From NCBI GenBank assembly GCA_014380365.1, contig JACMJZ010000012.1, forward strand, positions 434,001-498,000: DNA of 64,000 bases, given 5' to 3'. Position 1 is the stretch's first letter, and every line of letters starts with the position of its first letter. This DNA is from Pyrinomonadaceae bacterium (GTDB lineage: Bacteria; Acidobacteriota; Blastocatellia; Pyrinomonadales; Pyrinomonadaceae). Made by a program: the position numbers and the translations under genes. The notes under the pieces were generated by a model that saw only the letters and a list, made by a program, of their open reading frames with translations, was not told where the DNA came from and searched no databases. This document shows, piece after piece, positions 15,356 to 24,374 of the stretch.

Positions 15356-17821
15356 ATGCCCAGCTACGCCGAGGTGGCTGTACCCGTGCATGTTCCACTC
15401 ACATTTACTTATCGTCTCCCGCCTTCGCTGGGTCGCATTGCGCAGCCTGGCTCGCGAATAATTGTCCCTTTTGGCAGGAGATTTCTAACCGGCTACATCG
15501 TCGGCCTGCATGAGAGGTTGCAAGCTGGAACCGATCTCAAAGAGTCAGATATCAAGGACGCGAAGGAAATCCTCGACGCGATCCCTTTGGTCACACCGGA
15601 ACTTCTCGAACTCACAAAGTGGGTCGCGGAGTATTACCTGGCGCCGTGGGGCGAGGTACTCAAGGCTGCATTGCCTCCGGGCATTAGTCCCACGGTTGAG
15701 CAGTTTCTAATTCTCAGCGATAGGGGACGCGCCGAAGCCAGCGAGCTAGGGTCAAACGACATACCGACGCCTAAACAGCGACTTCTGCGTTTGTTGGCTG
15801 ACTCAGGAGAGATGAGCGCCGCCGTCCTGCCTGACCACTTCGATAGCCGGTCAGCGATTAAGTTGGTCCGGGAACTCGAACGAGACGGCTTGGTGGACGC
15901 GGTTCAACGAACCGGCGGCGACTTTGTGAAAGCGAAGGTTCAGCGCCGGGTGCGTCTCTTGAATTTCGCTGATGAGACGGCGGGGACTGGAGAACAAAAG
16001 TTTACTGCCGCACAGCTAAGAGTGATCGAAGCCTTGCAGGGTCGCGAATCGGTGGCCCTGGCGCAGTTGCTTGCCGCTGCGGAAGTGAGCAGCTCAGTAA
16101 TCAACACGTTGCAGAAGAAGCATCTGATCGAAGTCTTCGAGGAGGAGACGCGACGCGATCCGTTAGGCGATATTACCTTCCCGCCGGTCAAAGATTACAA
16201 ACTCTCGAGCGATCAAGCAGCGGTATTAACCGAGATCAATCGACCTTTGCGAGCTAGAGCTTACGCTCCGTTCCTGCTGCATGGGGTCACCGGAAGCGGC
16301 AAGACAGAAGTCTACATTCGCGCCATGCGCGTGGCGCTGGAAGTTGGCAGGTCAGCGTTAATGCTGGTACCGGAAATTGCCCTGACACCGGTTTTCTCAC
16401 GCCGCTTGCGAGCGCATTTTGGCGACCGGGTGGCGATTTTTCATTCTTCGCTGTCGCGCGGCCAGCGCTTCGACGAGTGGACTCGGGTGCGCAACGGCGA
16501 TGCGCGCATCGTCATTGGAACTCGTTCCGCCGTCTTCGCTCCGATTAAGAACCTGGGACTTGTTATTGTCGACGAAGAGCACGAATCAACTTACCGGCAA
16601 CAGGATTCGCCCCACTATAACGGGCGTGATACTGCAATCGTGCGCGCCCAGAAAGAGTCTGCCGTCGTCATCCTGGGATCAGCTACGCCTTCGCTGGAAT
16701 CGTTTCACAACGCCAGCACCGGCAAGTATCGCTTCCTCGAGCTGCCCACCCGCCTTAATGATCGGCCCATGGCGACTGCCGAGATTATTGACATGCGCGA
16801 GGTGTTTTCGCGTCACCAAAAACCAAAAGTCTTTTCAGACGAGCTGCTCAAAGCCATCGCCGAGACTCATCAGAGAAAACAGCAGTCGATAATTCTATTG
16901 AATCGCCGCGGCTACTCGAGCTTTGTTCTTTGCCGGTCGTGTGGCGAGAGCGTTCAATGTCCCAATTGCGACGTGACGTTGACCTATCACAAGAGCGATT
17001 CAGTAATCATCTGCCACTATTGCGGCCATCGCGAACCTGCTCCTTCGAAGTGCCCGAGCTGCGAGGGCAAGTATATTTACTACGTCGGCGAAGGTACGCA
17101 GCAACTCGAGTCCATGCTCACTAAGTTGTTTCCCTCGATCAATATCGCCCGCGTCGATAGAGACACCACGGCGCGGCGCGGTGCATTCGAAAAGACTCTC
17201 TTCGATTTCAGTGAAGGCAAAATCGACATGCTGGTGGGCACGCAGATTTTGGCAAAAGGACACGACTTCCCCAACGTCACGCTAGTGGGCGTAGTGTCCG
17301 TTGACGCGGGATTGGCGTTGCCCGACTTCCGCGCAGCCGAAAGGACTTTCCAGTTGTTAACCCAAGTGGCTGGTCGCGCGGGGCGCGGCGATCTTCCCGG
17401 CAAAGTTCTAATCCAGACTTATCATCCTTATCACTACGCCCTGCGGCACGCGTGTGCCCAGGACTACGCAGGCTTTTACCAGGAGGAGATGCGTCACCGG
17501 CAAAACCACACGTATCCGCCGTTTGTGGCGCTGGCCTCGCTGATGGTTCATGGGCCCGAGATCACGCGAGTGAGAGCTGACGCGCTTGAACTCCGAAAGG
17601 CGCTGGACCGAGCCAATGGCGATCGCGCGGCCCGCATTCTCGGCCCGGCGCCAGCGCCTTTGGCGAGATTAAAGGGCGAGTATCGGGTGCAGTTGATCCT
17701 CAAGTGTCGCAATCGTCTCCAGTTGCGAACGATTATCGACACCGCGCTCAAGGCTCTTCACGAACGCAAAATTAATCTCAGATCGATAAACGTCGAGATC
17801 GATCCCGTATCGATAATGTAG
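15356..17821 (+). CDS. priA: Primosomal protein N' (replication restart helicase)
   Basis: Reloads the replicative helicase at stalled forks. The start at 15356 gives MPSYAEVAVPVHVPLTFTYR, the normal PriA N-terminus; the frame also opens at a GTG at 15284 but that adds unrelated residues, and neither has a good ribosome binding site. The 821-residue product has the DNA-binding N-domain, Walker A GVTGSGKTEVY, the DEEH box (VDEEHESTYRQ), and eight zinc-binding cysteines (CRSCGESVQCPNC ... CHYCGH ... CPSC) in the helicase core, followed by VGTQILAKGHDFPNV and the QVAGRAGR motif. All key elements are intact. Confidence 0.95.
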   Translation: MPSYAEVAVPVHVPLTFTYRLPPSLGRIAQPGSRIIVPFGRRFLTGYIVGLHERLQAGTDLKESDIKDAKEILDAIPLVTPELLELTKWVAEYYLAPWGEVLKAALPPGISPTVEQFLILSDRGRAEASELGSNDIPTPKQRLLRLLADSGEMSAAVLPDHFDSRSAIKLVRELERDGLVDAVQRTGGDFVKAKVQRRVRLLNFADETAGTGEQKFTAAQLRVIEALQGRESVALAQLLAAAEVSSSVINTLQKKHLIEVFEEETRRDPLGDITFPPVKDYKLSSDQAAVLTEINRPLRARAYAPFLLHGVTGSGKTEVYIRAMRVALEVGRSALMLVPEIALTPVFSRRLRAHFGDRVAIFHSSLSRGQRFDEWTRVRNGDARIVIGTRSAVFAPIKNLGLVIVDEEHESTYRQQDSPHYNGRDTAIVRAQKESAVVILGSATPSLESFHNASTGKYRFLELPTRLNDRPMATAEIIDMREVFSRHQKPKVFSDELLKAIAETHQRKQQSIILLNRRGYSSFVLCRSCGESVQCPNCDVTLTYHKSDSVIICHYCGHREPAPSKCPSCEGKYIYYVGEGTQQLESMLTKLFPSINIARVDRDTTARRGAFEKTLFDFSEGKIDMLVGTQILAKGHDFPNVTLVGVVSVDAGLALPDFRAAERTFQLLTQVAGRAGRGDLPGKVLIQTYHPYHYALRHACAQDYAGFYQEEMRHRQNHTYPPFVALASLMVHGPEITRVRADALELRKALDRANGDRAARILGPAPAPLARLKGEYRVQLILKCRNRLQLRTIIDTALKALHERKINLRSINVEIDPVSIM

Positions 17822-17844
17822 TTACAGGCTCAACGAACTTACCA

Positions 17845-17909
17845 AGCAGAAGCCCGACCGTCAGGGAGGGCCTAGTGGTCGAGCCCTCCCTGACGGTCGG
17901 GCTTCTGCT
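17845..17909. repeat. Family-A palindrome, copy 2
   Basis: Perfect 27-base arms (17845-17871 and 17883-17909) with an 11-base loop; the core is the same CCCGACCGTCAGGGAGGGC as at 691-767. It fills most of the gap between priA and lpxD, ending 11 bases before the lpxD start, so the hairpin could affect lpxD translation. Confidence 0.9.
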
Positions 17910-17920
17910 AAACTTCCGGC

Positions 17921-18958
17921 ATGAAACTTTCTGAACTAGCATCCTTAACCGCGGCAAGCGTCGAAGGTGCTGCCTCGGATATCGAGATTACCGGCGCCGC
18001 GGGACTCGACGAGGCGCGCGCGGGCCACGTCACCTTCCTTGCCAACCCACGTTACACACCGAAGGTGAACTCCACACGAGCCTCGGTCATCTATCTTTCG
18101 GAAGAGGCTGTGATTGATCGGGAAATGCCGGTGTTGCGCGCCAGGAATCCGTACCTCGCCTACACTCGCGCCCTCCGACTGTTTCACCCTGAAACCCAGC
18201 ACGAGCCGTTCATTCACGAGACTGCCGTCATCGATCCGTCGGCCAAGGTCGCCGCAAATGTCTGGATTGGAGCCGGGGCGGTGATCGGCCCATCGAGCGA
18301 CATCGCGGAAGGCGTACGCATTCATCCCAACGTGACGATTTACGAGAACGTAGCCGTAGGAAGAGATTCCATAATCCACTCAGGCGCGGTTATCCGTGAG
18401 CGATCTCAAATTGGCGAGCGAGTCGTCATTCACAATAACGTCGTCGTCGGTTGCGATGGCTTTGGTTACGCCAAAGATGAAGAGCGCCACTGGCTGAAGA
18501 TTCCGCAAACCGGCCGTGTGGTTATCGAGGACGACGTTGAGATCGGCGCCGGCACAACGATCGATCGAGCGTCGGTCGGCGAGTCACGAATTGGACGCGG
18601 AACGAAAATAGACAACCTCGTTCAGATCGGTCACTCCTGCACCGTAGGCGAAGACACTTTGCTATGCGGGCAAGTTGGTCTCGCCGGCAGTTCGCACATC
18701 GGCAGCCGGGTAATTCTTGCCGGTCAGGCTGGGGTTGCGGGTCATCTGACAATCGGCGACGACGTGGTGATAACCGCCAAGAGCGCCACCAGCCACGATG
18801 TGCCCGCGGGGAAAGTCATCTCAGGCATTCCTGCCTTTGATAATAGGGATTGGCTGCGATCGACTGCCGCGTTCAGAAGGCTGGGAGAGATGCAGCGAAG
18901 GATTCGCGAACTGGAGAAGCGACTCGCCGCAATTGAAGAATCGTCTGTCAGTGAATAG
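17921..18958 (+). CDS. lpxD: UDP-3-O-acylglucosamine N-acyltransferase
   Basis: Adds the second acyl chain in lipid A synthesis, in the cytoplasm. The 345-residue product has the uridine-binding N-domain (ITGAAGLDEARAGHVTFLAN), a left-handed beta-helix of hexapeptide repeats from about residue 100 to 300, with the catalytic His in the VVGCDGFGYA region, and a C-terminal helix (LGEMQRRIRELEKRLAAIEE). Length matches LpxD. It shows that this organism makes lipid A. It stands apart from lpxA, lpxB and fabZ, which are not in the window. Confidence 0.94.
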   Translation: MKLSELASLTAASVEGAASDIEITGAAGLDEARAGHVTFLANPRYTPKVNSTRASVIYLSEEAVIDREMPVLRARNPYLAYTRALRLFHPETQHEPFIHETAVIDPSAKVAANVWIGAGAVIGPSSDIAEGVRIHPNVTIYENVAVGRDSIIHSGAVIRERSQIGERVVIHNNVVVGCDGFGYAKDEERHWLKIPQTGRVVIEDDVEIGAGTTIDRASVGESRIGRGTKIDNLVQIGHSCTVGEDTLLCGQVGLAGSSHIGSRVILAGQAGVAGHLTIGDDVVITAKSATSHDVPAGKVISGIPAFDNRDWLRSTAAFRRLGEMQRRIRELEKRLAAIEESSVSE

Positions 18959-19184
18959 CAGACTGTTGAGCGCCGCCGCTGCATTCTCGATGATCATGCC
19001 AAGACAAGGTAGACGAGTAGCAAGTGCTGTCCCTCAGAGTGACTAGATGCACCTTTGGTTGTCCCTGCAAATCAGGTAGAATTCCACATTCTCCGGGTGG
19101 TTAATCGAGCGTTAGGCGTCTCCTCGCGTCAAAGACTTTCCACCGCACGGCAACATAAAGAAACACTAAACAGAAAAGGCCGAT

Positions 19185-19499
19185 ATGCCACCTGGACAAT
19201 CAGTTAGACCACAAAAGTGGAGCAACGTCATCGACCTCTATGACGACGACGAAAATTCTGCGGTATGGGGAAGTTACGAAGAGTCCGCCAGCCGTAGACT
19301 TGGGGTAAGATGGAACGGCCCGGACCATGGATACCCGAACCAAGGCGATAACCCACTCTGGTATGTCGAACCGGATTTCGTGACGAAGAATATTCTCTTG
19401 GAGTTACTCAGCAGAGTCAACGATAAGAGAAGCCGTGGCAACATCGAGAATATCTTATTGGTATTAAGAGAGCACAAAAACCAATCCGGAAACGCCTAA
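19185..19499 (+). CDS. Small hypothetical protein
   Basis: A 104-residue acidic protein starting MPPGQSVRPQKWSNVIDLYD, with aromatic-rich middle (WNGPDHGYPNQGDNPLWYVE) and a helical C-terminal part (FVTKNILLELLSRVNDKRSR). The composition looks like a folded protein and not like a shadow frame. An AAAAGG lies a few bases before the ATG. It sits upstream of a toxin-antitoxin-like pair, in a patch with weaker codon bias. I do not recognise a family; an antitoxin or small regulator is possible but unsupported. Confidence 0.6.
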   Translation: MPPGQSVRPQKWSNVIDLYDDDENSAVWGSYEESASRRLGVRWNGPDHGYPNQGDNPLWYVEPDFVTKNILLELLSRVNDKRSRGNIENILLVLREHKNQSGNA

Positions 19500-19629
19500 C
19501 TATGATGCCGCTAACAGGCTCCACAACTCCGAGCAGCTGCTTGCAGACCAGGAAATCCGCCGGCAGCCGCAGCGCAACGGAGGCTAACGAGAGGCCAACA
19601 AATAGCGACCAATATCATTGAGGTCTGAG

Positions 19630-19893
19630 ATGTCAAAACCAAAGCTGCTGTTCATCGGTCGTTATATCGTAACCGATCCTAAAATTTGCCATGGTAAACC
19701 CACTTTTCGGGGCACGAGGGTACTGGTGTCTGACGTACTCGAACAAGTGGGCAACGGCGTGGCTTGGGAAACAATAATCGAGGAATGGAACGGAAACATC
19801 ACCAGAGACGCAATAACCGAAGCTGTCCAGCTTGCTAGTCAGGCATTGCTAAAGCATGCCGATGAATTCATCTTGCAGCCCGCCACCGCGTGA
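19630..19893 (+). CDS. DUF433 antitoxin-like protein
   Basis: The 87-residue product matches the DUF433 (VapB-like) pattern: GRYIVTDPKICHGKPTFRGT followed by RVLVSDVLEQVGNG and a C-terminal helix (ITEAVQLASQALLKH). The ATG at 19630 has GAGG 6 bases upstream; an earlier TTG at 19618 lacks support. DUF433 proteins usually pair with a DUF5615 PIN-like toxin encoded just downstream with a 4-base overlap. That is the arrangement here: the next start, GTG at 19890, overlaps this stop as GTGA. Confidence 0.85.
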   Translation: MSKPKLLFIGRYIVTDPKICHGKPTFRGTRVLVSDVLEQVGNGVAWETIIEEWNGNITRDAITEAVQLASQALLKHADEFILQPATA

Positions 19894-20304
19894 ATATATT
19901 GGACGAGAACATACCCCGACCTCAGCGAGAGCTCCTTTGAGGGGTGGCGAATTCCGGTTAGGCAAATTGGATTCAACGTAGGCCGCCAGGGGATGCAAGA
20001 TGAGGAGATAGTCCCCTTCTTAATCAAGCAGCGAAGGTCTACGTTCTTCAGTCGCGACGATGACTTTTATAGCCGCCGTCTGTGTCATGCTCATTACAGC
20101 ATCGTCCATCTTGCCGTACACATCAGCGAAGCCGCAATCTTTGTGCGACGCCTGCTCCGCCACCAAGACTTCAACACTCATTCGAAACGTTCCGGCAAGG
20201 TGCTGCGAGTCTCGAGCGGAGGCATATCGTATTGGACGATCAATGAGAATCGGGAAGGGCGCGTTACCTGGAAGCCGGAGTTATCCGCTCGGCCTTCAAG
20301 ATAA
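19890..20304 (+). pseudogene. DUF5615 PIN-like toxin with a +1 frameshift at CTT-TGA
   Basis: The GTG at 19890 opens a frame reading MNILDENIPRPQRELL, the typical DUF5615 start with its first acidic residues, then stops at TGA (19938-19940). One base further on, the frame continues to 20304 as EGWRIPVRQIGFNVGRQGMQ, then the acidic block FFSRDDDFYSRR and a helical tail. Removing one T from CTTTGAG restores a single protein of about 137 residues. The site reads CTC CTT TGA G, the same CTT-TGA slip site used by prfB. It could be a pseudogene, an assembly error or a programmed frameshift; upstream there is only GAGAG, not the strong AGGGGG of prfB. Confidence 0.7.
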
Positions 20305-20307
20305 TGT

Positions 20308-21057
20308 CTAGGTAATCGCGCCGCCGTCAACAATCACAACTTCACCATTCATAAAGCTGTTGCGGTCGCTCACCATGAAGGCGGCATACTCCGCCAGCTC
20401 TTCAGGACGCCCGAGCCGGCCGGCTGAAGCCCAGAAGGCGTGCATCTGTAACAAACGCTCGGGCAGCGCCTGCGCCAGTTCGGTATCGAAAATTCCCGCG
20501 GCGATGGCGTTTACCTTAACGCCAAAAGTCCCGGCTTCGCGCGACAGACACTTGGTAAACCCGACCATCGCAGCTTTGGAAGTTGCATAGTGGACGGCAG
20601 TCGGAAGCGCGCGCAACGCGCCAATGGAAGTAATGTTAAGTATGCTCCCCTTCCGCTGCCGGATCATCTGTTTGTAGATTGGCTTCGTGACGGCGAAAAG
20701 ACTACCGACGTTTGTGTTTATAACTTCGTCCCAGGCGCGATCGGTCGTGGTGGCGAAGTTGTCCCCACGATTGATGGCCGCATTGTTCACCAGAACGTCG
20801 ATGCCCCCCCACTTCTCCACGATCTCGCGCGTGATTCGCTTCAGCCCCAGCCGATCCGTGACGGAGACTTTGAAGGCAAGGGCACGTCTGCCATAGCCTT
20901 CGATCTTGGCGATGATCTCGGCGGCGAGATCGTCTCGGGTGTTGTAGTTGAAAACGACGTCCGCGCCTTCGCGTGCGAAGACTTCACAGATTGCCGCACC
21001 AATGCCGCGCGTTCCCCCACTCACAAAGGCGCGCTTTCCTTCGAGCAATAAACTCAC
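20308..21057 (-). CDS. Short-chain dehydrogenase/reductase (FabG-like)
   Basis: A 249-residue Rossmann-fold oxidoreductase with the cofactor motif SGGTRGIG (14-21), NNAA (about 91), and the Ser-Tyr-Lys site in NITSIGALRA and HYATSKAAM. The end, MNGEVVIVDGGAIT, is typical of 3-oxoacyl-ACP reductases and related SDRs. It starts at a GTG with AGGAG 12 bases upstream. It follows a glycosyltransferase and radical SAM gene on the strand, separated by a terminator, so it is not clearly in their operon. FabG function is possible; the substrate cannot be told from sequence. Confidence 0.85.
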   Translation of the reverse strand: MSLLLEGKRAFVSGGTRGIGAAICEVFAREGADVVFNYNTRDDLAAEIIAKIEGYGRRALAFKVSVTDRLGLKRITREIVEKWGGIDVLVNNAAINRGDNFATTTDRAWDEVINTNVGSLFAVTKPIYKQMIRQRKGSILNITSIGALRALPTAVHYATSKAAMVGFTKCLSREAGTFGVKVNAIAAGIFDTELAQALPERLLQMHAFWASAGRLGRPEELAEYAAFMVSDRNSFMNGEVVIVDGGAIT

Positions 21058-21074
21058 TGTCGGATTGTTCTCCT

Positions 21075-21106
21075 AAAAAGCCCGCATCGAAAATTCCGAG
21101 CGGGCA
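21075..21106 (-). terminator. Intrinsic terminator of the glycosyltransferase transcript
   Basis: On the reverse strand GCCCGC (21100-21105) and GCGGGC (21080-21085) form a hairpin followed by TTTTT (21075-21079). It ends the transcript coming from the glycosyltransferase gene, just before the SDR start. Confidence 0.75.
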
Positions 21107-21210
21107 AAACTATTGAAATCTGGGATTGGATTCGTTTGCCGTGAAATTAGACTCTGAAATCTCCTAACAGTCAAAGAGGGCGTTTCCAGGAACCTTTAGG
21201 CGGGGCGTAA

Positions 21211-22410
21211 TCAGGCGGAGGCTACTTCGGCAAGCACGACTTTTTCAGCAGCGTCAGTCGGAGCGGGGATCAGGGCAGTTATCTCTTCGACGATAAACCG
21301 AGTGGCATTGGGAATCGCTAGTCCGATAGTGGCGGCTCGCATCGCGGAGTAATGCGCTGTGTCTTCGACCATCCGACGGATGACCGGAACGATATCGCTG
21401 GCGCGTTGCAGCAGCACGCCCGCGCCACGCTTAACCAGTAAGCTCGCCGCACCCGCTTCCTGGGGCATCGGCGTGGTGATGCCGTCGGCGATAATCGGCA
21501 GACGGCAGGCGAAGGCTTCAAAAGTGGTGAGCCCGCCCAGCTTGGAGATCATTACATTCGCCGCGCCCATCAGTTGTTCAACATGTTCGGAATAACCAAT
21601 TACCTTGATCGGGAAAGACGCGTCCAGCGCGAGTGCTTCGGCGTCAGATCTCAACTCCTCATTCTTACCGGCCAGGAAAATTGCCTGTACCTCTAACTGA
21701 CCGCGCACCAGCTCACGGAAAATCTGCGGGATATTGCCGCCGCCTTCCCAGCCCGCGTTGACAAAGACAGTGAATTTGTCGGGATCCAAACCCAGCGCTT
21801 GTCGCGCGGCCTGGGCGGCTTCTTCGCCGGGATAGGCAAACTTGTGGTGAACGGGCATACCCGAAATCTTGATCCGCTCAGGCGCAATCCCGTAGTCAAT
21901 CAATTGCCGGCGCGCTTCGTCGCTGGCCACCAGGTAAAGCGTTACGTCGTCGCAGGCCCAGCCTCTCCAGAATCCGTAATACGGATCGGTCACTACCGAC
22001 ACTAGCGGAATGCGGTCGGCGAGTTTCAACTCCTTGAGCACTCGGCCGAAGAGGTGCTGCGTCAAAGGGTGGACACTTACGACGATGTGCGGGCACCAGC
22101 GCTCGAAGATTTCGGTTACGTAGCCGATGCATCGCTTATGGAAAAACTCTCGTGTCTCCGGCCGAAACCTGTTCATGCACCAGTAAAGGTACTTCATCCA
22201 ATGTTGCCGGTTGCGCAAAATCCAATTGTAGATTCCAACCATCCTCGCCGTAATCGCGTGAGACTCTTCCACCGCCTTAACCACGCGCACTGCATACGAC
22301 TGGCCATCAAAGAACTTCTGCACTCCCGCCACGATCGCTGCCGCCGCCGAGCGATGGCCGCCGCCCGTGTCGGACGAGAGAATCAGGATTTTTGGAATGC
22401 GTTGCGACAT
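21211..22410 (-). CDS. MGDG synthase / MurG-like glycosyltransferase
   Basis: A GT28-fold enzyme that moves a sugar from a UDP-sugar to a lipid at the membrane face. The 399-residue product starts (ATG 22410) MSQRIPKILILSSDTGGGHR, with the GGGH motif and SAAAAIVAGVQKFF of the MGDG synthase N-domain, VVSVHPLTQHLFGRVLKELK, and the UDP-binding C-domain (MGAANVMISKLGGLTTFEAF). Plant MGD synthases and bacterial processive diacylglycerol glucosyltransferases share this pattern. A TTG nine codons earlier lies in a repeat and is not used here. It lies directly downstream of a radical SAM gene, so both may act on one envelope lipid. Confidence 0.88.
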   Translation of the reverse strand: MSQRIPKILILSSDTGGGHRSAAAAIVAGVQKFFDGQSYAVRVVKAVEESHAITARMVGIYNWILRNRQHWMKYLYWCMNRFRPETREFFHKRCIGYVTEIFERWCPHIVVSVHPLTQHLFGRVLKELKLADRIPLVSVVTDPYYGFWRGWACDDVTLYLVASDEARRQLIDYGIAPERIKISGMPVHHKFAYPGEEAAQAARQALGLDPDKFTVFVNAGWEGGGNIPQIFRELVRGQLEVQAIFLAGKNEELRSDAEALALDASFPIKVIGYSEHVEQLMGAANVMISKLGGLTTFEAFACRLPIIADGITTPMPQEAGAASLLVKRGAGVLLQRASDIVPVIRRMVEDTAHYSAMRAATIGLAIPNATRFIVEEITALIPAPTDAAEKVVLAEVASA

Positions 22411-22417
22411 GGCTTCG

Positions 22418-22483
22418 ATTTCAATCTGAGATCTCAAATCTAAAATCTCGAATCTCGGATCTGAAATCTGAAATCTGAAACTT
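22418..22483. repeat. AATCTGA-type heptad repeat between two genes
   Basis: About eight imperfect copies of a 7-base unit (AAATCTG and variants with CTC or GAG changes) fill the gap between the radical SAM stop and the glycosyltransferase start. On the reverse strand it reads as repeated CAGATTT. It resembles the 7-base repeats at 48388-48602 and 52936-53123 in design, though not in sequence. Confidence 0.75.
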
Positions 22484-22487
22484 AAGA

Positions 22488-23651
22488 TTACGCTTGAACG
22501 GTCATCCCCTCCGGCTCAGGCTGAAGACGATCCATCTTCTTGCGAGCTTTCTTCATCTCGCGCTCCAACTTCTTAATTTGGATCAAGTGGCCGGGATTGA
22601 ACGGCAGCGACGGGTAATAGCTATTCGACTCGTGCGTACAGAAACAACCATCGAGGGCTTTCTTTCTCCGTTCCTTCATCGCCGGCGACAGCCAGAGCTT
22701 CTGGAAGTTCCAATCGAAGTCGCGCAGGTTTCCAATCGGAGCGAGATTCTCGCAGGAGGAAACCGTGCCTTCATCGTAGATGACTCCGCCGGCAGTTCCC
22801 GCGTAACACTTCATCTGCGCTTGCTGCGTTTCCTGTGTCTTCGCGATCAGGCCGTGCATGTAAATATCGATTGCGGCTTTAAAGAAGCCCTGCTTGCCGC
22901 CGTAGTTATTCTTGATTGCCGCATGACGCGAGTCGTCGTCGATCATGTTCGCCAGCTTCGCATAGCGTGAATGATCGATTTCGAGTTCCACCGGATCGGC
23001 TGATGGCGGACGAATGTAATTGAAGTTAACTTTGTCTGGTCGCAGGTCATACTTCAGGAAGTCGTACCACTCAAAAATCGTGTCCTGATTGGAGTTCATG
23101 AAACAGGTGCACGTCTGCACGTCGAGTTTCGGATACTCCTTCTTGATTGTCTGGAGTTGACGAGCGGTGTCGATGGCGATGTCCCAGGAGCCGGGCTTTT
23201 GGCGAATCTTCTCGTGCGGTGCTTTGAGTCCATCGATACCCAGTGCGACTGTCACGTTCAGATCGGGACACTCCTCGAGTATGCGGGTGATGTCAGGAAA
23301 GATTCGCTTTTGAATCTGTCCGTTAGACATGATGTAGATGGATTCCAGCTTATTGTTTTTGTAAAAAGCGCGGGAGATTTCCGGCAGGTCCTTACGGGTA
23401 AACGGCTCGCCACCAGCAAGAATCAACACACCGAGACTGCCACCCAGCGTTTCCGAGATCTGCTCAATCTCGTGCGTTTTCATCTGCAGCTTCTTGCGCG
23501 GGCGATCGTCAAGCTCCTCCGTGAAAAAGCAGTGGGTGCAACGCATGTCGCAAACTGACGTCACGAGTATGTTAAGCAAAACGGGCGAAAACGGCTGGCC
23601 GATAGCCAGCTTCGCATAACGTTTCAGAAGTTCTTTGGTCGTAAAGTCCAT
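22488..23651 (-). CDS. Radical SAM/SPASM protein
   Basis: Uses S-adenosylmethionine and a 4Fe-4S cluster for radical chemistry. The 387-residue product has the cluster motif CDMRCTHC (about 34-41) and the GGEPF SAM-binding motif (about 81). A SPASM-like set of later cysteines (MKCYAG, SSCENLAP, GCFCTHE) would hold extra clusters, with SCENLAPIGNL typical of the domain. The tail is a basic helix (QIKKLEREMKKARKKMDR). Substrate is unknown. SPASM enzymes often modify peptides, but no short precursor peptide is seen nearby; some relatives act on lipids or carbohydrates, which would fit the glycosyltransferase next door. Confidence 0.87.
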   Translation of the reverse strand: MDFTTKELLKRYAKLAIGQPFSPVLLNILVTSVCDMRCTHCFFTEELDDRPRKKLQMKTHEIEQISETLGGSLGVLILAGGEPFTRKDLPEISRAFYKNNKLESIYIMSNGQIQKRIFPDITRILEECPDLNVTVALGIDGLKAPHEKIRQKPGSWDIAIDTARQLQTIKKEYPKLDVQTCTCFMNSNQDTIFEWYDFLKYDLRPDKVNFNYIRPPSADPVELEIDHSRYAKLANMIDDDSRHAAIKNNYGGKQGFFKAAIDIYMHGLIAKTQETQQAQMKCYAGTAGGVIYDEGTVSSCENLAPIGNLRDFDWNFQKLWLSPAMKERRKKALDGCFCTHESNSYYPSLPFNPGHLIQIKKLEREMKKARKKMDRLQPEPEGMTVQA

Positions 23652-23673
23652 ATAAATGCCTCAACCTTGTCCG

Positions 23674-24237
23674 TTAGCGGGAGCTAAACCCTTTGTTAAA
23701 AAGATCGTCCACCCGCATAGCCCAATCTGGCACTGCGGGTTCGGCCTCTGCGATGCCGCCGCGCCGATAAATGGTTCGCTTTTCGGGCTCATTGCTACGG
23801 TAAACCGTAACTACATCCTCGCTCAGCAAGTCTACATCCCAAACCACCAAGGCGCCGGCAGCAAAGTAATCACGTCGCTTCCTCGCAATCGCAGCCTCAG
23901 CTTTGGTGCCGTAATCTCCCTCGCTCCTCACTTCAACGGCAAAGACAGGAGCGCCATCAAAAAACTTCATTCCCGTCCATTCGCCTAAGTGATAGGCCAC
24001 GTCCGGACTGAATGACCCACGGTTAGGCAGATCAACTCTGAAAGCCGCATTGTCCGTCACAGCCAAACCGATCTTTGTCTTACGACAATGTTCGCGCAGA
24101 CTCACAAAGATCTCTGCCGCTGCATAGCTTGGGGCTGCTCCAGTGGGAGACATAACAACTATTTCTCCATCGACAATCTCGGCCTTGCCGGGCACTTGGT
24201 ACAGGTCTTCGATGGTGGCTTTTACGTTTGTGCTCAT
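23674..24237 (-). CDS. Uma2 family (DUF820) nuclease-fold protein
   Basis: A 187-residue protein of the PD-(D/E)XK-like Uma2 family. The pattern is clear: AEIVDGEIVVMSPTG, PDVAYH, the acidic/Glu core APVFAVEVRSEGD followed by TKAEAAIARKRRDYFAAGAL and VVWDVDL. The active-site residues Asp, Glu and Lys in this block appear intact. Such genes are numerous in cyanobacteria and acidobacteria, and their role is not established. It is a single gene 23 bases upstream of the radical SAM gene. Confidence 0.85.
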   Translation of the reverse strand: MSTNVKATIEDLYQVPGKAEIVDGEIVVMSPTGAAPSYAAAEIFVSLREHCRKTKIGLAVTDNAAFRVDLPNRGSFSPDVAYHLGEWTGMKFFDGAPVFAVEVRSEGDYGTKAEAAIARKRRDYFAAGALVVWDVDLLSEDVVTVYRSNEPEKRTIYRRGGIAEAEPAVPDWAMRVDDLFNKGFSSR

Positions 24238-24374
24238 TGCTTTCCCTGAATGGGAATCTTAACACACGGAACCGATGCGCCGCAGCGATGACTCCAAGTC
24301 CAGCAACTAGCCATTGGCATTGCTCTGGATTGTAAGATTTTGTTAGGTGCTTCTTCGCAATGGACGTGCTTTAA

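Noticed and set aside
18959-19184. tRNA or small RNA gene after lpxD
   Set aside because: No cloverleaf, no promoter-terminator pair and no known RNA pattern could be seen.
19993-20304. Independent 103-codon gene
   Set aside because: It continues the DUF5615 frame after a one-base shift; its own ATG is internal and lacks a ribosome binding site.
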